A stretch of 7,124 nucleotides of DNA from Sulfurimonas sp. (lineage in GTDB: Bacteria > Campylobacterota > Campylobacteria > Campylobacterales > Sulfurimonadaceae). Position 1 is the stretch's first letter. Every line of letters starts with the position of its first letter. A program made the position numbers and the translations under genes. This document shows, one piece after another, positions 1 to 6,341 of the stretch. The DNA lies in assembly GCA_026987995.1 (NCBI GenBank), contig JALSMC010000283.1, positions 1 to 7,124 on the forward strand. The letters run 5' to 3'. Below the pieces are notes generated by a model that ran no database searches, was not told the DNA's origin, and worked only from the letters and a program-made list of their open reading frames with translations.

Positions 1-961
1 TGAAACTTATGTAGGCTCTTCAGGAAAAGTCTACCCACTTGATAAAAAAGCGGCTCCCCTACTTCGTACTTGGATATACAGGCTCAAAGCAAATGGAACG
101 CAGTTTAAAATGCAACATAAGTTAGTCTCTTGGGCTAAGGAGAGTTGGCAGTTCCAAACGCCAGATGGATTGCAGGAGTACTCTTTTGATGGTGTTATTT
201 TAGCACTTGGTGGTGCTTCATGGCCCTCTTTAGGCTCGACTGGAGAGTGGACAAAGATACTTGAAGAAAAAGGCTTAAACATAAGCCCTCTTAAACCTGC
301 CAATATGGGTTTTAACATCACTTGGTCACAAATATTTAAAGAGAAGTTTTCAGGTACAGCTTTAAAAAATGTAATGCTGCGTTTTACAGATATTAACGAT
401 ACACTTCATTCAAAAATGGGTGAGCTGATGATGAGTGAGTATGGAGTTGAGGGAAGTTTAATTTATACCTATTCTAAACACATGAGAGAGATGATGGATA
501 AAGAGTCTCCATGCATAGTTTATCTCGACCTCTTTCCTCATCGTACACTCAGTAAGTTAACACAAGAACTCAGTAAAAGTCGTGGAAAACAGAGTTTAAG
601 TGCTTTTTGGAAACGCTTAGGACTCGTAGGCATTAAAGCTTCTATGTTAAGAGAAGTTTTAAACAAAGAAGAACTAAAAGAGCCTGAGTTAGTCGCAAAT
701 ACACTCAAAAAATTTCCTTTAAAACTTGACTCTTACCGACCACTTGAAGAGGCTATAAGTACAGCTGGTGGCTTGGCGTTTAACAACTTAGATGCATCAC
801 TAATGCTTCATGAGCATGCAGGTGTGTTTTGTGTTGGTGAGATGCTAGATTGGGAAGCACCTACTGGTGGTTATCTCTTAACGGGGGTCATGGGACAAGG
901 TAAACAAGCTGCACTTGGTCTTATAAAATATTTGCAAAAGGATACAATAACAAAATGTTAG
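1..961 (+). CDS. NAD(P)/FAD-dependent oxidoreductase, HI0933-like / PP_4765 (TIGR03862) family, C-terminal part
   Basis: This is the 3' part of a flavoprotein gene whose start lies before the window. The first complete codon begins at base 2 and about 319 residues are present, so most of the N-terminal FAD-binding Rossmann segment (GxGxxG) is missing. Visible family features are an opening ETYVGSSGKVYP stretch, the VILALGGASWP segment (about 194-226) typical of HI0933-like proteins, a TAGGLAF segment (about 749-781), and a C-terminal VGEMLDWEAPTGGY block (about 833-874) ending in a glycine-rich MGQGKQAALG. In this superfamily the C-terminal block closes over the FAD. The physiological substrate of the family is not established. 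The 3' end overlaps the following globin gene by 7 bp (ATGTTAG), which implies co-translation. The family call is firm from motif recall; a role as electron donor to the globin is only a hypothesis. Confidence 0.88.
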   Translation, partial: ETYVGSSGKVYPLDKKAAPLLRTWIYRLKANGTQFKMQHKLVSWAKESWQFQTPDGLQEYSFDGVILALGGASWPSLGSTGEWTKILEEKGLNISPLKPANMGFNITWSQIFKEKFSGTALKNVMLRFTDINDTLHSKMGELMMSEYGVEGSLIYTYSKHMREMMDKESPCIVYLDLFPHRTLSKLTQELSKSRGKQSLSAFWKRLGLVGIKASMLREVLNKEELKEPELVANTLKKFPLKLDSYRPLEEAISTAGGLAFNNLDASLMLHEHAGVFCVGEMLDWEAPTGGYLLTGVMGQGKQAALGLIKYLQKDTITKC

Positions 962-1338
962 AAAGAGAAGTAACAAAAGAAAATCTAAATAAGTTAGTCA
1001 TTAGTTTTTACACAAGAGTACTCAAAGATGATTTAATAGGACCTATCTTCATAGATATACTTGGTAAAAACCTAAAAGAAGATAAGTGGCCGGCACATAT
1101 TGAGCTACTGACTAACTTTTGGGCATCTTTAGCACTTGGTGAAAAAAACTATAACAGCAGTCCTTTTGCTCCTCATATAGAGTTTAAAGAAAGACTAAGT
1201 GTTGCAGCGTTTGAGAGATGGTTAGAACTATTTCACGAGACTTTAAATACAATTTTTCATCCACAAATAGCAGATCAGTTTTTAGCTAAAAGTAAAACTA
1301 TTGCAGGTAACTTTATGCGTAATCTGCAGATAACTTAA
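955..1338 (+). CDS. Group III truncated haemoglobin (Ctb-like)
   Basis: This is a 127-residue small haem protein, the normal length for group III truncated globins. Characteristic positions are visible: the SFY segment with Tyr19 at the B10 position, a W45-x2-H48 pair with His48 at E7, the NFW motif (54-56), His74 in PFAPH as the proximal haem ligand F8, and Trp89 in FERWLELF at G8. Tyr-B10, His-E7 and Trp-G8 are the ligand-binding residues known in Campylobacter Ctb. Family members bind O2 and NO and are linked to NO or oxygen management in the cytoplasm. The ATG lies inside the end of the flavoprotein gene, with an AAAAGGA ribosome site at 936-942. It is followed 10 bp later by the Imm11-like gene. 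The family call is strong; the exact physiological ligand cannot be read from sequence. Confidence 0.93.
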   Translation: MLEREVTKENLNKLVISFYTRVLKDDLIGPIFIDILGKNLKEDKWPAHIELLTNFWASLALGEKNYNSSPFAPHIEFKERLSVAAFERWLELFHETLNTIFHPQIADQFLAKSKTIAGNFMRNLQIT

Positions 1339-1348
1339 AAGGGTTTTC

Positions 1349-1909
1349 ATGAACTACTATATATTTGATGAAGTGTCTCCTAACCGTTATGCTCCTTACT
1401 TGGAACTTCCTGATGAGATTGACCTTATCGAGTCTATTATGGGAAAGAAACCACAGTTTGACTACTTGCCTATAAAAATGGAAGCTGAGATAGATGAAGA
1501 TGAAAAGATAGTTTATACAGACATCATCAACCCTGGTGTTCCTCTGTTCTCAAAGAAAATGAAAGAAGCACTTGACGAACTTGGTATTACTAACATTGAC
1601 TACTACCCTGTTGAGATTATAGACGAAGACTCAAAGGACTTACTTGCGGAGTATTGGCTAGGCATAGTTACGGACATTGTGTCTTGCATAGATGTAGATA
1701 AAAGTGTGTTCGGTGAGACGGCTATGGGTCAAGCAGTCATAACTGAGTTTAAGATTGATGAGAATAAAACTAGAGGTTTAAATCTCTTTAGGTTTCACAA
1801 TATCCCAGGTCTGATGATTATAAACGAAGAACTAAAAAACAAGTTAGAAACACAAGATTTTGAAGGTGTCAGTTTTAAACATACTGATAAATACAATAGA
1901 AAAGCATAA
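1349..1909 (+). CDS. Imm11 (DUF1629) family immunity-type protein
   Basis: This acidic 186-residue protein has no signal peptide or membrane segment. The middle and C-terminal parts match the Imm11/DUF1629 pattern as I recall it. There is a VPLFS-K segment (about 64-70), then a helix ending in LGITNIDYYPVEI, then YWLGIVTDIVSCIDVDKS in the place of the family's Y-x-ilNv-x2-vvdCID-x3-S motif. These are followed by a beta-rich FRFHNIPGLMIINEELKNKLE segment and a final GVSF. Imm11 proteins are predicted to neutralise toxins of polymorphic toxin or type VI systems, mostly from genomic association. AAAAGGG at 1337-1343 is a strong ribosome site 5 bp before the ATG. Spacing of 10 bp before and 8 bp after places it in the operon. 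No cognate toxin is seen, so the real partner is unknown. Confidence 0.8.
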   Translation: MNYYIFDEVSPNRYAPYLELPDEIDLIESIMGKKPQFDYLPIKMEAEIDEDEKIVYTDIINPGVPLFSKKMKEALDELGITNIDYYPVEIIDEDSKDLLAEYWLGIVTDIVSCIDVDKSVFGETAMGQAVITEFKIDENKTRGLNLFRFHNIPGLMIINEELKNKLETQDFEGVSFKHTDKYNRKA

Positions 1910-1917
1910 GGAATAAA

Positions 1918-2421
1918 ATGAAAGAAAATTACAAAAGCAACAACTACCCTGGTGGTAACTTAAAAACTGAAACTTACACAGAAGGTGATACTTCTATAAC
2001 AAAAAACTACCATACAGGTAGAAATGCTTATGTAAAAGAGTTTATAAGTGAAAAAGATGGCACTAAAGAGATAAAACACTTTAATACTGATGGTCTTATC
2101 TCTAAACTAGAGTATTTTAAAGGCGATAAAAGAGACGGAGTTGAGACTAAATACCTTGTTTCAAAAGCAAACAAAAGCATCAAAAGTACTAAAACATACA
2201 AAGATGGTAAACTTCACGGTGAGTGCACAACATATGGTCCACTGGCTTTGATAATAAAGCAAGAGGTTTTTGTTCTTGGAAAAGTGGTTTTAGAATACCT
2301 TAGAGAAGATAAAGAGAGCAATGACATTACGAGTGTTACAATGATAGATGAAAAGAGTTTAGAACTCCTAGATGAGTCCCAAAGAAACCTTATACAAGAA
2401 AACATTGCAAATATAAAATGA
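1918..2421 (+). CDS. YwqK/MORN_2-type antitoxin-like repeat protein
   Basis: This hydrophilic 167-residue protein is built of degenerate beta-hairpin repeats. Recognisable units are YPGGNLKTETY (about 10-20), FNTDGLISKLEYFKGDKRDG (about 55-74), and TYKDGKLHGECTTYGPLALI (about 92-111) with EVFVLGKVVLEY after it. The Y-x-(D/N)-GKLHGE pattern is the hallmark of MORN_2 repeats, as in Bacillus YwqK, the antitoxin of the YwqJ deaminase-type toxin. Many relatives are immunity genes, but MORN_2 repeats also occur in unrelated proteins, so the role here is inferred. AAGGA at 1908-1912 lies 5 bp before the ATG. The stop overlaps the radical SAM start as ATGA, showing tight translational coupling. Sitting directly behind an Imm11 gene strengthens the immunity reading. 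The last 30 residues are charged and helical and lie outside the repeats. Confidence 0.68.
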   Translation: MKENYKSNNYPGGNLKTETYTEGDTSITKNYHTGRNAYVKEFISEKDGTKEIKHFNTDGLISKLEYFKGDKRDGVETKYLVSKANKSIKSTKTYKDGKLHGECTTYGPLALIIKQEVFVLGKVVLEYLREDKESNDITSVTMIDEKSLELLDESQRNLIQENIANIK

Positions 2422-3275
2422 AAAAAATCTATATAGAGTTAACCTCAAAATGTGGACTCTCTTGTAACTTCTGCCCGTCAGCTACAAGAACTACTTCGAG
2501 TATGAGTTTAGAACTCTTTAGAAAAATAAATGATGAAGTGAAAGATCTAACAAAAGACATTGCTTATCATGTGGTAGGTGACCCTCTTTTAGTAAATAAC
2601 TTGGGCGAATACCTAGATATAAGCTACAAGGCAGGTTTAAATGTTCACATAACCACAGCAGGCTATTATCTAAAACCCTCAGATGCACAAACACTTAACC
2701 ATCCTGCCGTAAAGCAGATAAACTTCTCACTCAATAGTTACAGAGGAAATAATCTTCCCATTTCACTTGATGAATACCTTCAAAACATAGCAGATTTCAC
2801 ACTAGCATTTCGTACACTCAATACTAAGTCTTTTATAAACTACAGACTTTGGAACAAAGAAGAAGATAACTCACAGCAGAGTTATAATGATGAAGTGATG
2901 CATAAAATATTTGATAAATTAGGAGCTTCACTACCTGATGAGAAGTCCGCATTTGAGCAGCGTTTAAGAGTCATATCTAAAGTGCTTTTTAATTTTGACT
3001 CTCTTTTTGAGTGGCCTTCACTTGAAGCGAACCATGTAAGTGATACTGGCTACTGTCATGGTCTTAGCTCTCAAATGGCGATACTTAGCAATGGCGAAGT
3101 TGTACCTTGCTGTTTTGACTACGAGGCAGTTATAAACCTTGGAAATGTAGAAAAGGAGTCTTTGCAAAACATACTCTCTAGCGATAGAAGTAAGGCAATA
3201 ATAGATGGGTTTAAAAATGGTCTTATTAGTGAAGAACTCTGTAAACGCTGTGCTTACAGAAGTAAGTTTGATTAA
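2418..3275 (+). CDS. Radical SAM protein with SPASM-type C-terminal cluster domain
   Basis: This is a 285-residue radical S-adenosylmethionine enzyme. The N-terminal Cys12-x3-Cys16-x2-Cys19 motif binds the [4Fe-4S] cluster that cleaves SAM, and VGDPLL (53-58) occupies the place of the GGE SAM-contact motif. The C-terminal region carries Cys213-x12-Gly226-x4-Cys231, with adjacent Cys232, and then Cys275-x2-Cys278. This is a compact SPASM/twitch-like auxiliary cluster arrangement. SPASM proteins modify peptides, proteins or small molecules; nothing here identifies the substrate. The start codon overlaps the YwqK-like stop by 4 bp, and no independent promoter is apparent. The gene ends 7 bp before the convergent zinc-finger gene. 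Radical SAM assignment is near certain; the SPASM subtype is slightly less certain because fewer cysteines than the seven-Cys version are present. Confidence 0.9.
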   Translation: MKKIYIELTSKCGLSCNFCPSATRTTSSMSLELFRKINDEVKDLTKDIAYHVVGDPLLVNNLGEYLDISYKAGLNVHITTAGYYLKPSDAQTLNHPAVKQINFSLNSYRGNNLPISLDEYLQNIADFTLAFRTLNTKSFINYRLWNKEEDNSQQSYNDEVMHKIFDKLGASLPDEKSAFEQRLRVISKVLFNFDSLFEWPSLEANHVSDTGYCHGLSSQMAILSNGEVVPCCFDYEAVINLGNVEKESLQNILSSDRSKAIIDGFKNGLISEELCKRCAYRSKFD

Positions 3276-3282
3276 CTAGATA

Positions 3283-3606
3283 TTAGTCCTGGCTAGCACA
3301 TTTTGTACAAAAGCTAGCCTTGGGCATTAGTAATAGGCGATCAAGCTCGATGATCTGTTTACAGTTACTACAAAGGAAAGAGCTAACATCGGGGAGTTTA
3401 TCTAAAAAAAACATTAGTTTTCTCTTTTTCTTATAAAACTGTTTGAGTTCTATGTCTGACTTTGTTTGCTCACTTAAAATTGTTCCCAAACTACTCTCTG
3501 GTGCTGTTATCGCCGTATAAGACTCCACTTCATTTATGTAAGTGTTTGCTATAGATAAAGCATCTGTAAGTTCTGTTTTTATCAATATATATTCTTTCTC
3601 GTACAC
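3283..3606 (-). CDS. Small TraR/DksA-family C4 zinc-finger protein
   Basis: This 107-residue protein reads from a GTG start. The C-terminal zinc finger is Cys79-x2-Cys82-x17-Cys100-x2-Cys103, the same spacing as in DksA, with the family's I-x4-RLLLMP core between the pairs. The N-terminal part is predicted helical (about 1-30 and 47-72) and resembles the coiled coil of the short, roughly 110-aa TraR/DksA group. ESSLGTILSEQTKSD lies where relatives have a xSSxGRxSRMD-like stretch. DksA-type proteins act in the RNA polymerase secondary channel. The acidic coiled-coil tip residues (DxxDxA) needed by classic DksA are not evident, so full DksA activity is doubtful. GTG is chosen because it has a well-placed AAAAGG site upstream and the next Met is at residue 65. 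The gene is convergent with the radical SAM gene and divergent from the next gene. Confidence 0.78.
   Translation of the reverse strand: MYEKEYILIKTELTDALSIANTYINEVESYTAITAPESSLGTILSEQTKSDIELKQFYKKKRKLMFFLDKLPDVSSFLCSNCKQIIELDRLLLMPKASFCTKCASQD
3291..3319. repeat. Inverted repeat GGCTAGC/GCTAGCC with nested palindrome
   Basis: Perfect 7-bp arms lie at 3291-3297 and 3313-3319. Between them is the 12-bp palindrome TTTTGTACAAAA (3301-3312). Together they could form a hairpin with a 3-nt bulge and a GTAC loop. It lies inside the last codons of the zinc-finger gene and just past the radical SAM stop, where a bidirectional terminator would be expected. No U-tract follows on either strand, so intrinsic termination is uncertain. 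Confidence 0.4.
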
Positions 3607-3615
3607 GTAACTAAA

Positions 3616-3621
3616 CCTTTT
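3616..3621 (-). promoter_or_regulatory. Ribosome binding site supporting the GTG start of the zinc-finger gene
   Basis: On the minus strand this reads AAAAGG, 9 nt before the GTG at 3606-3604. No ATG is available nearby, so this site decides the start. Confidence 0.55.
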
Positions 3622-3636
3622 CTTAATGATTTTAGA

Positions 3637-3642
3637 ATTATA
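3637..3642 (-). promoter_or_regulatory. Putative -10 box of the zinc-finger gene
   Basis: The minus strand reads TATAAT, a perfect consensus -10, giving a leader of roughly 25 nt before the GTG start. No convincing -35 hexamer is seen, which is common in Campylobacterota. The region is very AT-rich, so a chance match is possible. Confidence 0.45.
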
Positions 3643-3670
3643 TAATTTTTTAGCTCAAAACAAGCTTTTA

Positions 3671-3679
3671 TGATAGAAT
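3671..3679 (+). promoter_or_regulatory. Putative extended -10 promoter of the acidic-protein gene
   Basis: The sequence TGATAGAAT is an extended -10 (TGn plus TAGAAT) 33 nt before the ATG at 3713. An AAAAAGG ribosome site follows at 3698-3704. A T-rich stretch (about 3640-3651) lies upstream in place of a -35 element. It may also drive the AAA+/FtsZ-like genes, because no terminator is visible between 4144 and 4209. Confidence 0.45.
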
Positions 3680-3712
3680 TCGAATAATAAATATAATAAA
3701 AAGGTATAAGTT

Positions 3713-4144
3713 ATGTTAGGACAAGCAGATATAAGTGATGTAGAACTCAAACAAAGATGGAGACTTTACTGGATTAACTGTATCTTTGATTTTTCTTCTT
3801 TAAAATTTCAAGAACTTTCATGGGTAAATAACTCAGAGAAATGGCCCTCTTCTTACGAGGAATGTAACTCAGCATACTTTGACAACTTAGCACTCTACAA
3901 AGGTTATGTTAAAGCGGTAGAAGCTGGTAATGTGTCACAGATAGAAGCAGATAAAGCCAGTACTTTTCATGACCTTGCAAACTTTTACGATGAACCAAGT
4001 GAGAACCCAGCAGATATACTTGCAGATGAAGAGTGGTTAGAAGTTGTAGAAGCTGCAGGTGTTTTTTGGGCTTACCTCAAAGAAACATTAACAGAGCCAA
4101 GAGAAGTTGAGCGTATGGAGAAACTCGAAAAGGAGTTTTCTTAA
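3713..4144 (+). CDS. Acidic, tryptophan-rich hypothetical protein
   Basis: I do not recognise this family. The product has 143 residues and is strongly acidic (29 Asp/Glu against 13 Lys/Arg, net about -16). It has no signal peptide or membrane segment. It contains six tryptophans (16, 20, 37, 44, 108, 119), several beside aromatic residues (RWRLYW, FWAYL), which suggests a compact helical cytoplasmic domain. The C-terminal 25 residues are charged and helical. The start is supported by AAAAAGG at 3698-3704, 8 bp before the ATG, and by an extended -10 upstream. It is divergent from the zinc-finger gene and 64 bp upstream of the AAA+ ATPase on the same strand, so it could belong to that operon, but nothing in its sequence ties it to the AAA+/FtsZ-like pair. 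Confidence 0.75.
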   Translation: MLGQADISDVELKQRWRLYWINCIFDFSSLKFQELSWVNNSEKWPSSYEECNSAYFDNLALYKGYVKAVEAGNVSQIEADKASTFHDLANFYDEPSENPADILADEEWLEVVEAAGVFWAYLKETLTEPREVERMEKLEKEFS

Positions 4145-4167
4145 AACCAGACATAAAGGTGTCATAA

Positions 4168-4181
4168 CATAATCATATACT
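4168..4181 (+). promoter_or_regulatory. Possible promoter before the AAA+ operon
   Basis: Overlapping -10-like boxes, CATAAT (4168-4173) and TATACT (4176-4181), lie in the 64-bp gap before the AAA+ gene. Either would give a very short leader ahead of the ribosome site at 4197. No -35 element is clear, so this is weak; read-through from the promoter at 3671 is the alternative. Confidence 0.25.
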
Positions 4182-4196
4182 CTCACTATAAAAGCT

Positions 4197-4202
4197 GAGG
4201 AG
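4197..4202 (+). promoter_or_regulatory. Ribosome binding site fixing the AAA+ ATPase start
   Basis: GAGGAG lies 6 nt before the ATG at 4209. The in-frame TTG at 4203 directly abuts this site and so is too close to be the start. ATG 4209 is preferred. Confidence 0.75.
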
Positions 4203-4208
4203 TTGATT

Positions 4209-6341
4209 ATGCGAAGAAGACACAAAAAAAACTATATACTTGATAATAAACCAAGTGACTTTATTGATACAGAGTATGCAGATAAAGCATCTCTATGGAT
4301 ACTAAGAATTCTTTTTCCCCTTTATGGGCATAGAGAGTTTCTAGATAAAGATGGTTTTATCACCAAAGAGAGTATCCTTCTCTTTTTAGGTGGTGCAAAG
4401 TTTTTAGATGATGGTAAAGAGAGCTCAGAGTCTCGCAAAGATCTTATGAGTGATTTTGCTCAAGAATTAGAAATTTTAGAGTCTAAAACTCTCAAAGAGA
4501 ATCTTAATAGTATACTTACAAAAAATATAAAAAGAATCTCAACACTCATAAATCTCAATAATACTGAAGAGGCTATACTAGAGTTTATCGTTCTTATTAA
4601 GCAGTATGAACTACTTGATGATGCGGTATCACTTCTAGGGCATGAACTAAACACTAAACAAGCCAAACGAGCCTTGAGCATTATACTAGGTATCTCTCAA
4701 AATAAAATAGAGAAGGCACTGCAAAGTGACTCAAAGTTAGTCTCCTCTTCTCTCATAACAATTGATAAACACAATACACGCTCTCTTGATAGTAAATTTG
4801 ACTCTATTAGTGATGTTTTTATTGATAATATGGCAAACAGTGATGAAGATATTCTCACTATGGTTCGAGATATACTACGTCCATGCAGTATGAGTGATCT
4901 CAAGCTCAAAGACTATGAGCATGTTAAAAAAGATATTAAGATTATCTTGTCTCACCTCAAAGAGAGTATAAAAAAGAAGAAAAAAGGTGTAAATATCTTA
5001 CTCTATGGTCCTGCTGGAACAGGTAAAACAGAACTTTCAAAACTACTCGCTAAAAAACTGAACTCTGCTCTATATGAAGTGAGCTATGCAGATGAAGAGG
5101 ATGACTCCATGGATGGTAATCAAAGAGTCAGAGCTTACAAGAGTGCTCAAGCTCTCTTAGCAAATGAGAGAACAATTCTAATGTATGATGAGGCTGAGGA
5201 TATATTTGAGAGTAGTGGTGGAAGTTTTTTATCTGCTCCCTCACGACAAAAGGATAAGGCTTGGATAAATCGTATGCTTGAGAGTAATAGTGTGCCTACT
5301 ATCTGGATAACTAATAATATACACAGTATAGATGATGCTATTGTGAGAAGGTTTGATTATGCTCTTGAGTTAGTTATACCTAAAAAGGCTCAAAGAAAGA
5401 AGATTATCAAAAAATACTCTGAAGATATACTTGATGCAAAGAGTCTAAAGCTCTTATCACAGCATGAGAGTATAGCCCCTGCACTTATCTCTCGTGCAAC
5501 TAATGTAGTAAAAAACATTGAGAGTAAGAGTAGCTCAAAAGATTTTATCCGTATAGTGAACAATACTCTCAAAGCACAAGGGTATGGGGAACTTAAATCT
5601 AAAAAGAAAGTAAAAAAAGAGAAACTCCTTCCATCCATCTATAAACCAGAGTTTATAAATAGCGACACAGACTTACAAGAACTAAGCAAGGGAATAAAAG
5701 CACATCCAAATGCGAGGATATGTCTCTATGGAGCTGCTGGAACAGGAAAGAGTGCTTATGGTCGCTACATAGCTAAAACACTAAAAAAACCACTTATCAT
5801 AAAAAAGGTGAGTGATCTGATGGATATGTATGTTGGAGGAACTGAGAAAAATATAGCTTCTGCGTTTGCTGAGGCAAAAAAGAAAAAAGCAGTGCTAGTG
5901 TTTGATGAAGTAGATAGTTTTTTAAGTGAGAGAGGTAATGCTCAAAGAAGTTGGGAAGTAAGCCAAGTCAATGAGATGCTTGTGCAGATGGAGAACTTTG
6001 AGGGTATATTTATAGCAACTACTAACCTGATGGAGAATCTAGATAAAGCGAGTTTGAGAAGGTTCGATATGAAGTTGAAGTTTGACTTTTTAAAACCAAC
6101 ACAAGCTTGGGAGATGTTCATGGTATTTCATAAAGAGTTAGGACTTAAAGAGAGTTCAAAATCACTTGAGTCAGATGTAAGAGGAGTACACTCACTTACT
6201 CCTGGGGACTTTGCTGTAGTTGTGAGACAGAGTAAGTTTCGTAGTATCAACAATAGTGAAGAGTTTTTAGAGAGGCTCAGGGAAGAAGTTGCTGTTAAGG
6301 ATGTTGATGAGGGAAATGTTATGGGGTTTTTACAATGTTAG
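4209..6341 (+). CDS. Tandem AAA+ ATPase (SpoVK/Cdc48-like, COG0464 type)
   Basis: This 710-residue cytoplasmic protein has an N-terminal helical region (about 1-225) of unknown fold and two AAA modules. AAA1 has Walker A GPAGTGKT (267-274), Walker B ILMYDEAED (323-331), sensor-1 WITNN (366-370) and RRFD (380-383). AAA2 has Walker A GAAGTGKS (508-515), a pore-loop-like MYVGGTEKNI (540-549), Walker B VLVFDEVD (562-569), QRSWEVSQVNEM (579-590), sensor-1 ATTN (603-606) and RRFD (617-620). Both modules keep the Lys and the Asp-Glu needed for ATP binding and hydrolysis. These blocks match a tandem AAA family that I recall from other proteobacteria, annotated only as ATP-binding protein. Such enzymes thread or remodel protein substrates. 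No protease domain or membrane segment is present. The stop overlaps the FtsZ-like gene by 7 bp, which suggests a shared role. Confidence 0.93.
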   Translation: MRRRHKKNYILDNKPSDFIDTEYADKASLWILRILFPLYGHREFLDKDGFITKESILLFLGGAKFLDDGKESSESRKDLMSDFAQELEILESKTLKENLNSILTKNIKRISTLINLNNTEEAILEFIVLIKQYELLDDAVSLLGHELNTKQAKRALSIILGISQNKIEKALQSDSKLVSSSLITIDKHNTRSLDSKFDSISDVFIDNMANSDEDILTMVRDILRPCSMSDLKLKDYEHVKKDIKIILSHLKESIKKKKKGVNILLYGPAGTGKTELSKLLAKKLNSALYEVSYADEEDDSMDGNQRVRAYKSAQALLANERTILMYDEAEDIFESSGGSFLSAPSRQKDKAWINRMLESNSVPTIWITNNIHSIDDAIVRRFDYALELVIPKKAQRKKIIKKYSEDILDAKSLKLLSQHESIAPALISRATNVVKNIESKSSSKDFIRIVNNTLKAQGYGELKSKKKVKKEKLLPSIYKPEFINSDTDLQELSKGIKAHPNARICLYGAAGTGKSAYGRYIAKTLKKPLIIKKVSDLMDMYVGGTEKNIASAFAEAKKKKAVLVFDEVDSFLSERGNAQRSWEVSQVNEMLVQMENFEGIFIATTNLMENLDKASLRRFDMKLKFDFLKPTQAWEMFMVFHKELGLKESSKSLESDVRGVHSLTPGDFAVVVRQSKFRSINNSEEFLERLREEVAVKDVDEGNVMGFLQC

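Noticed and set aside
31..321. Minus-strand open frame within the flavoprotein
   Set aside because: It is antisense to clear flavoprotein motifs, with no ribosome site and no recognisable domain.
4186..4192. TATAAA as the -10 of the AAA+ operon
   Set aside because: Transcription would begin at or within the ribosome binding site at 4197-4202.
4203..4208. TTG start for the AAA+ gene
   Set aside because: It directly abuts the GAGGAG ribosome site; ATG 4209 has proper spacing.
4460..4909. Two minus-strand open frames within the AAA+ gene
   Set aside because: They are Ser/Leu/Ile-rich shadows of a long, well-supported coding frame. Frequent AGAGAGT and CTCAAAGAGA strings reflect Glu-Ser and Leu-Lys-Glu codons, not repeats.
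5390..5638. Hydrophobic Phe/Leu-rich minus-strand frame
   Set aside because: It is the complement of a Lys-rich segment of the AAA+ protein. The apparent membrane character is an artefact.
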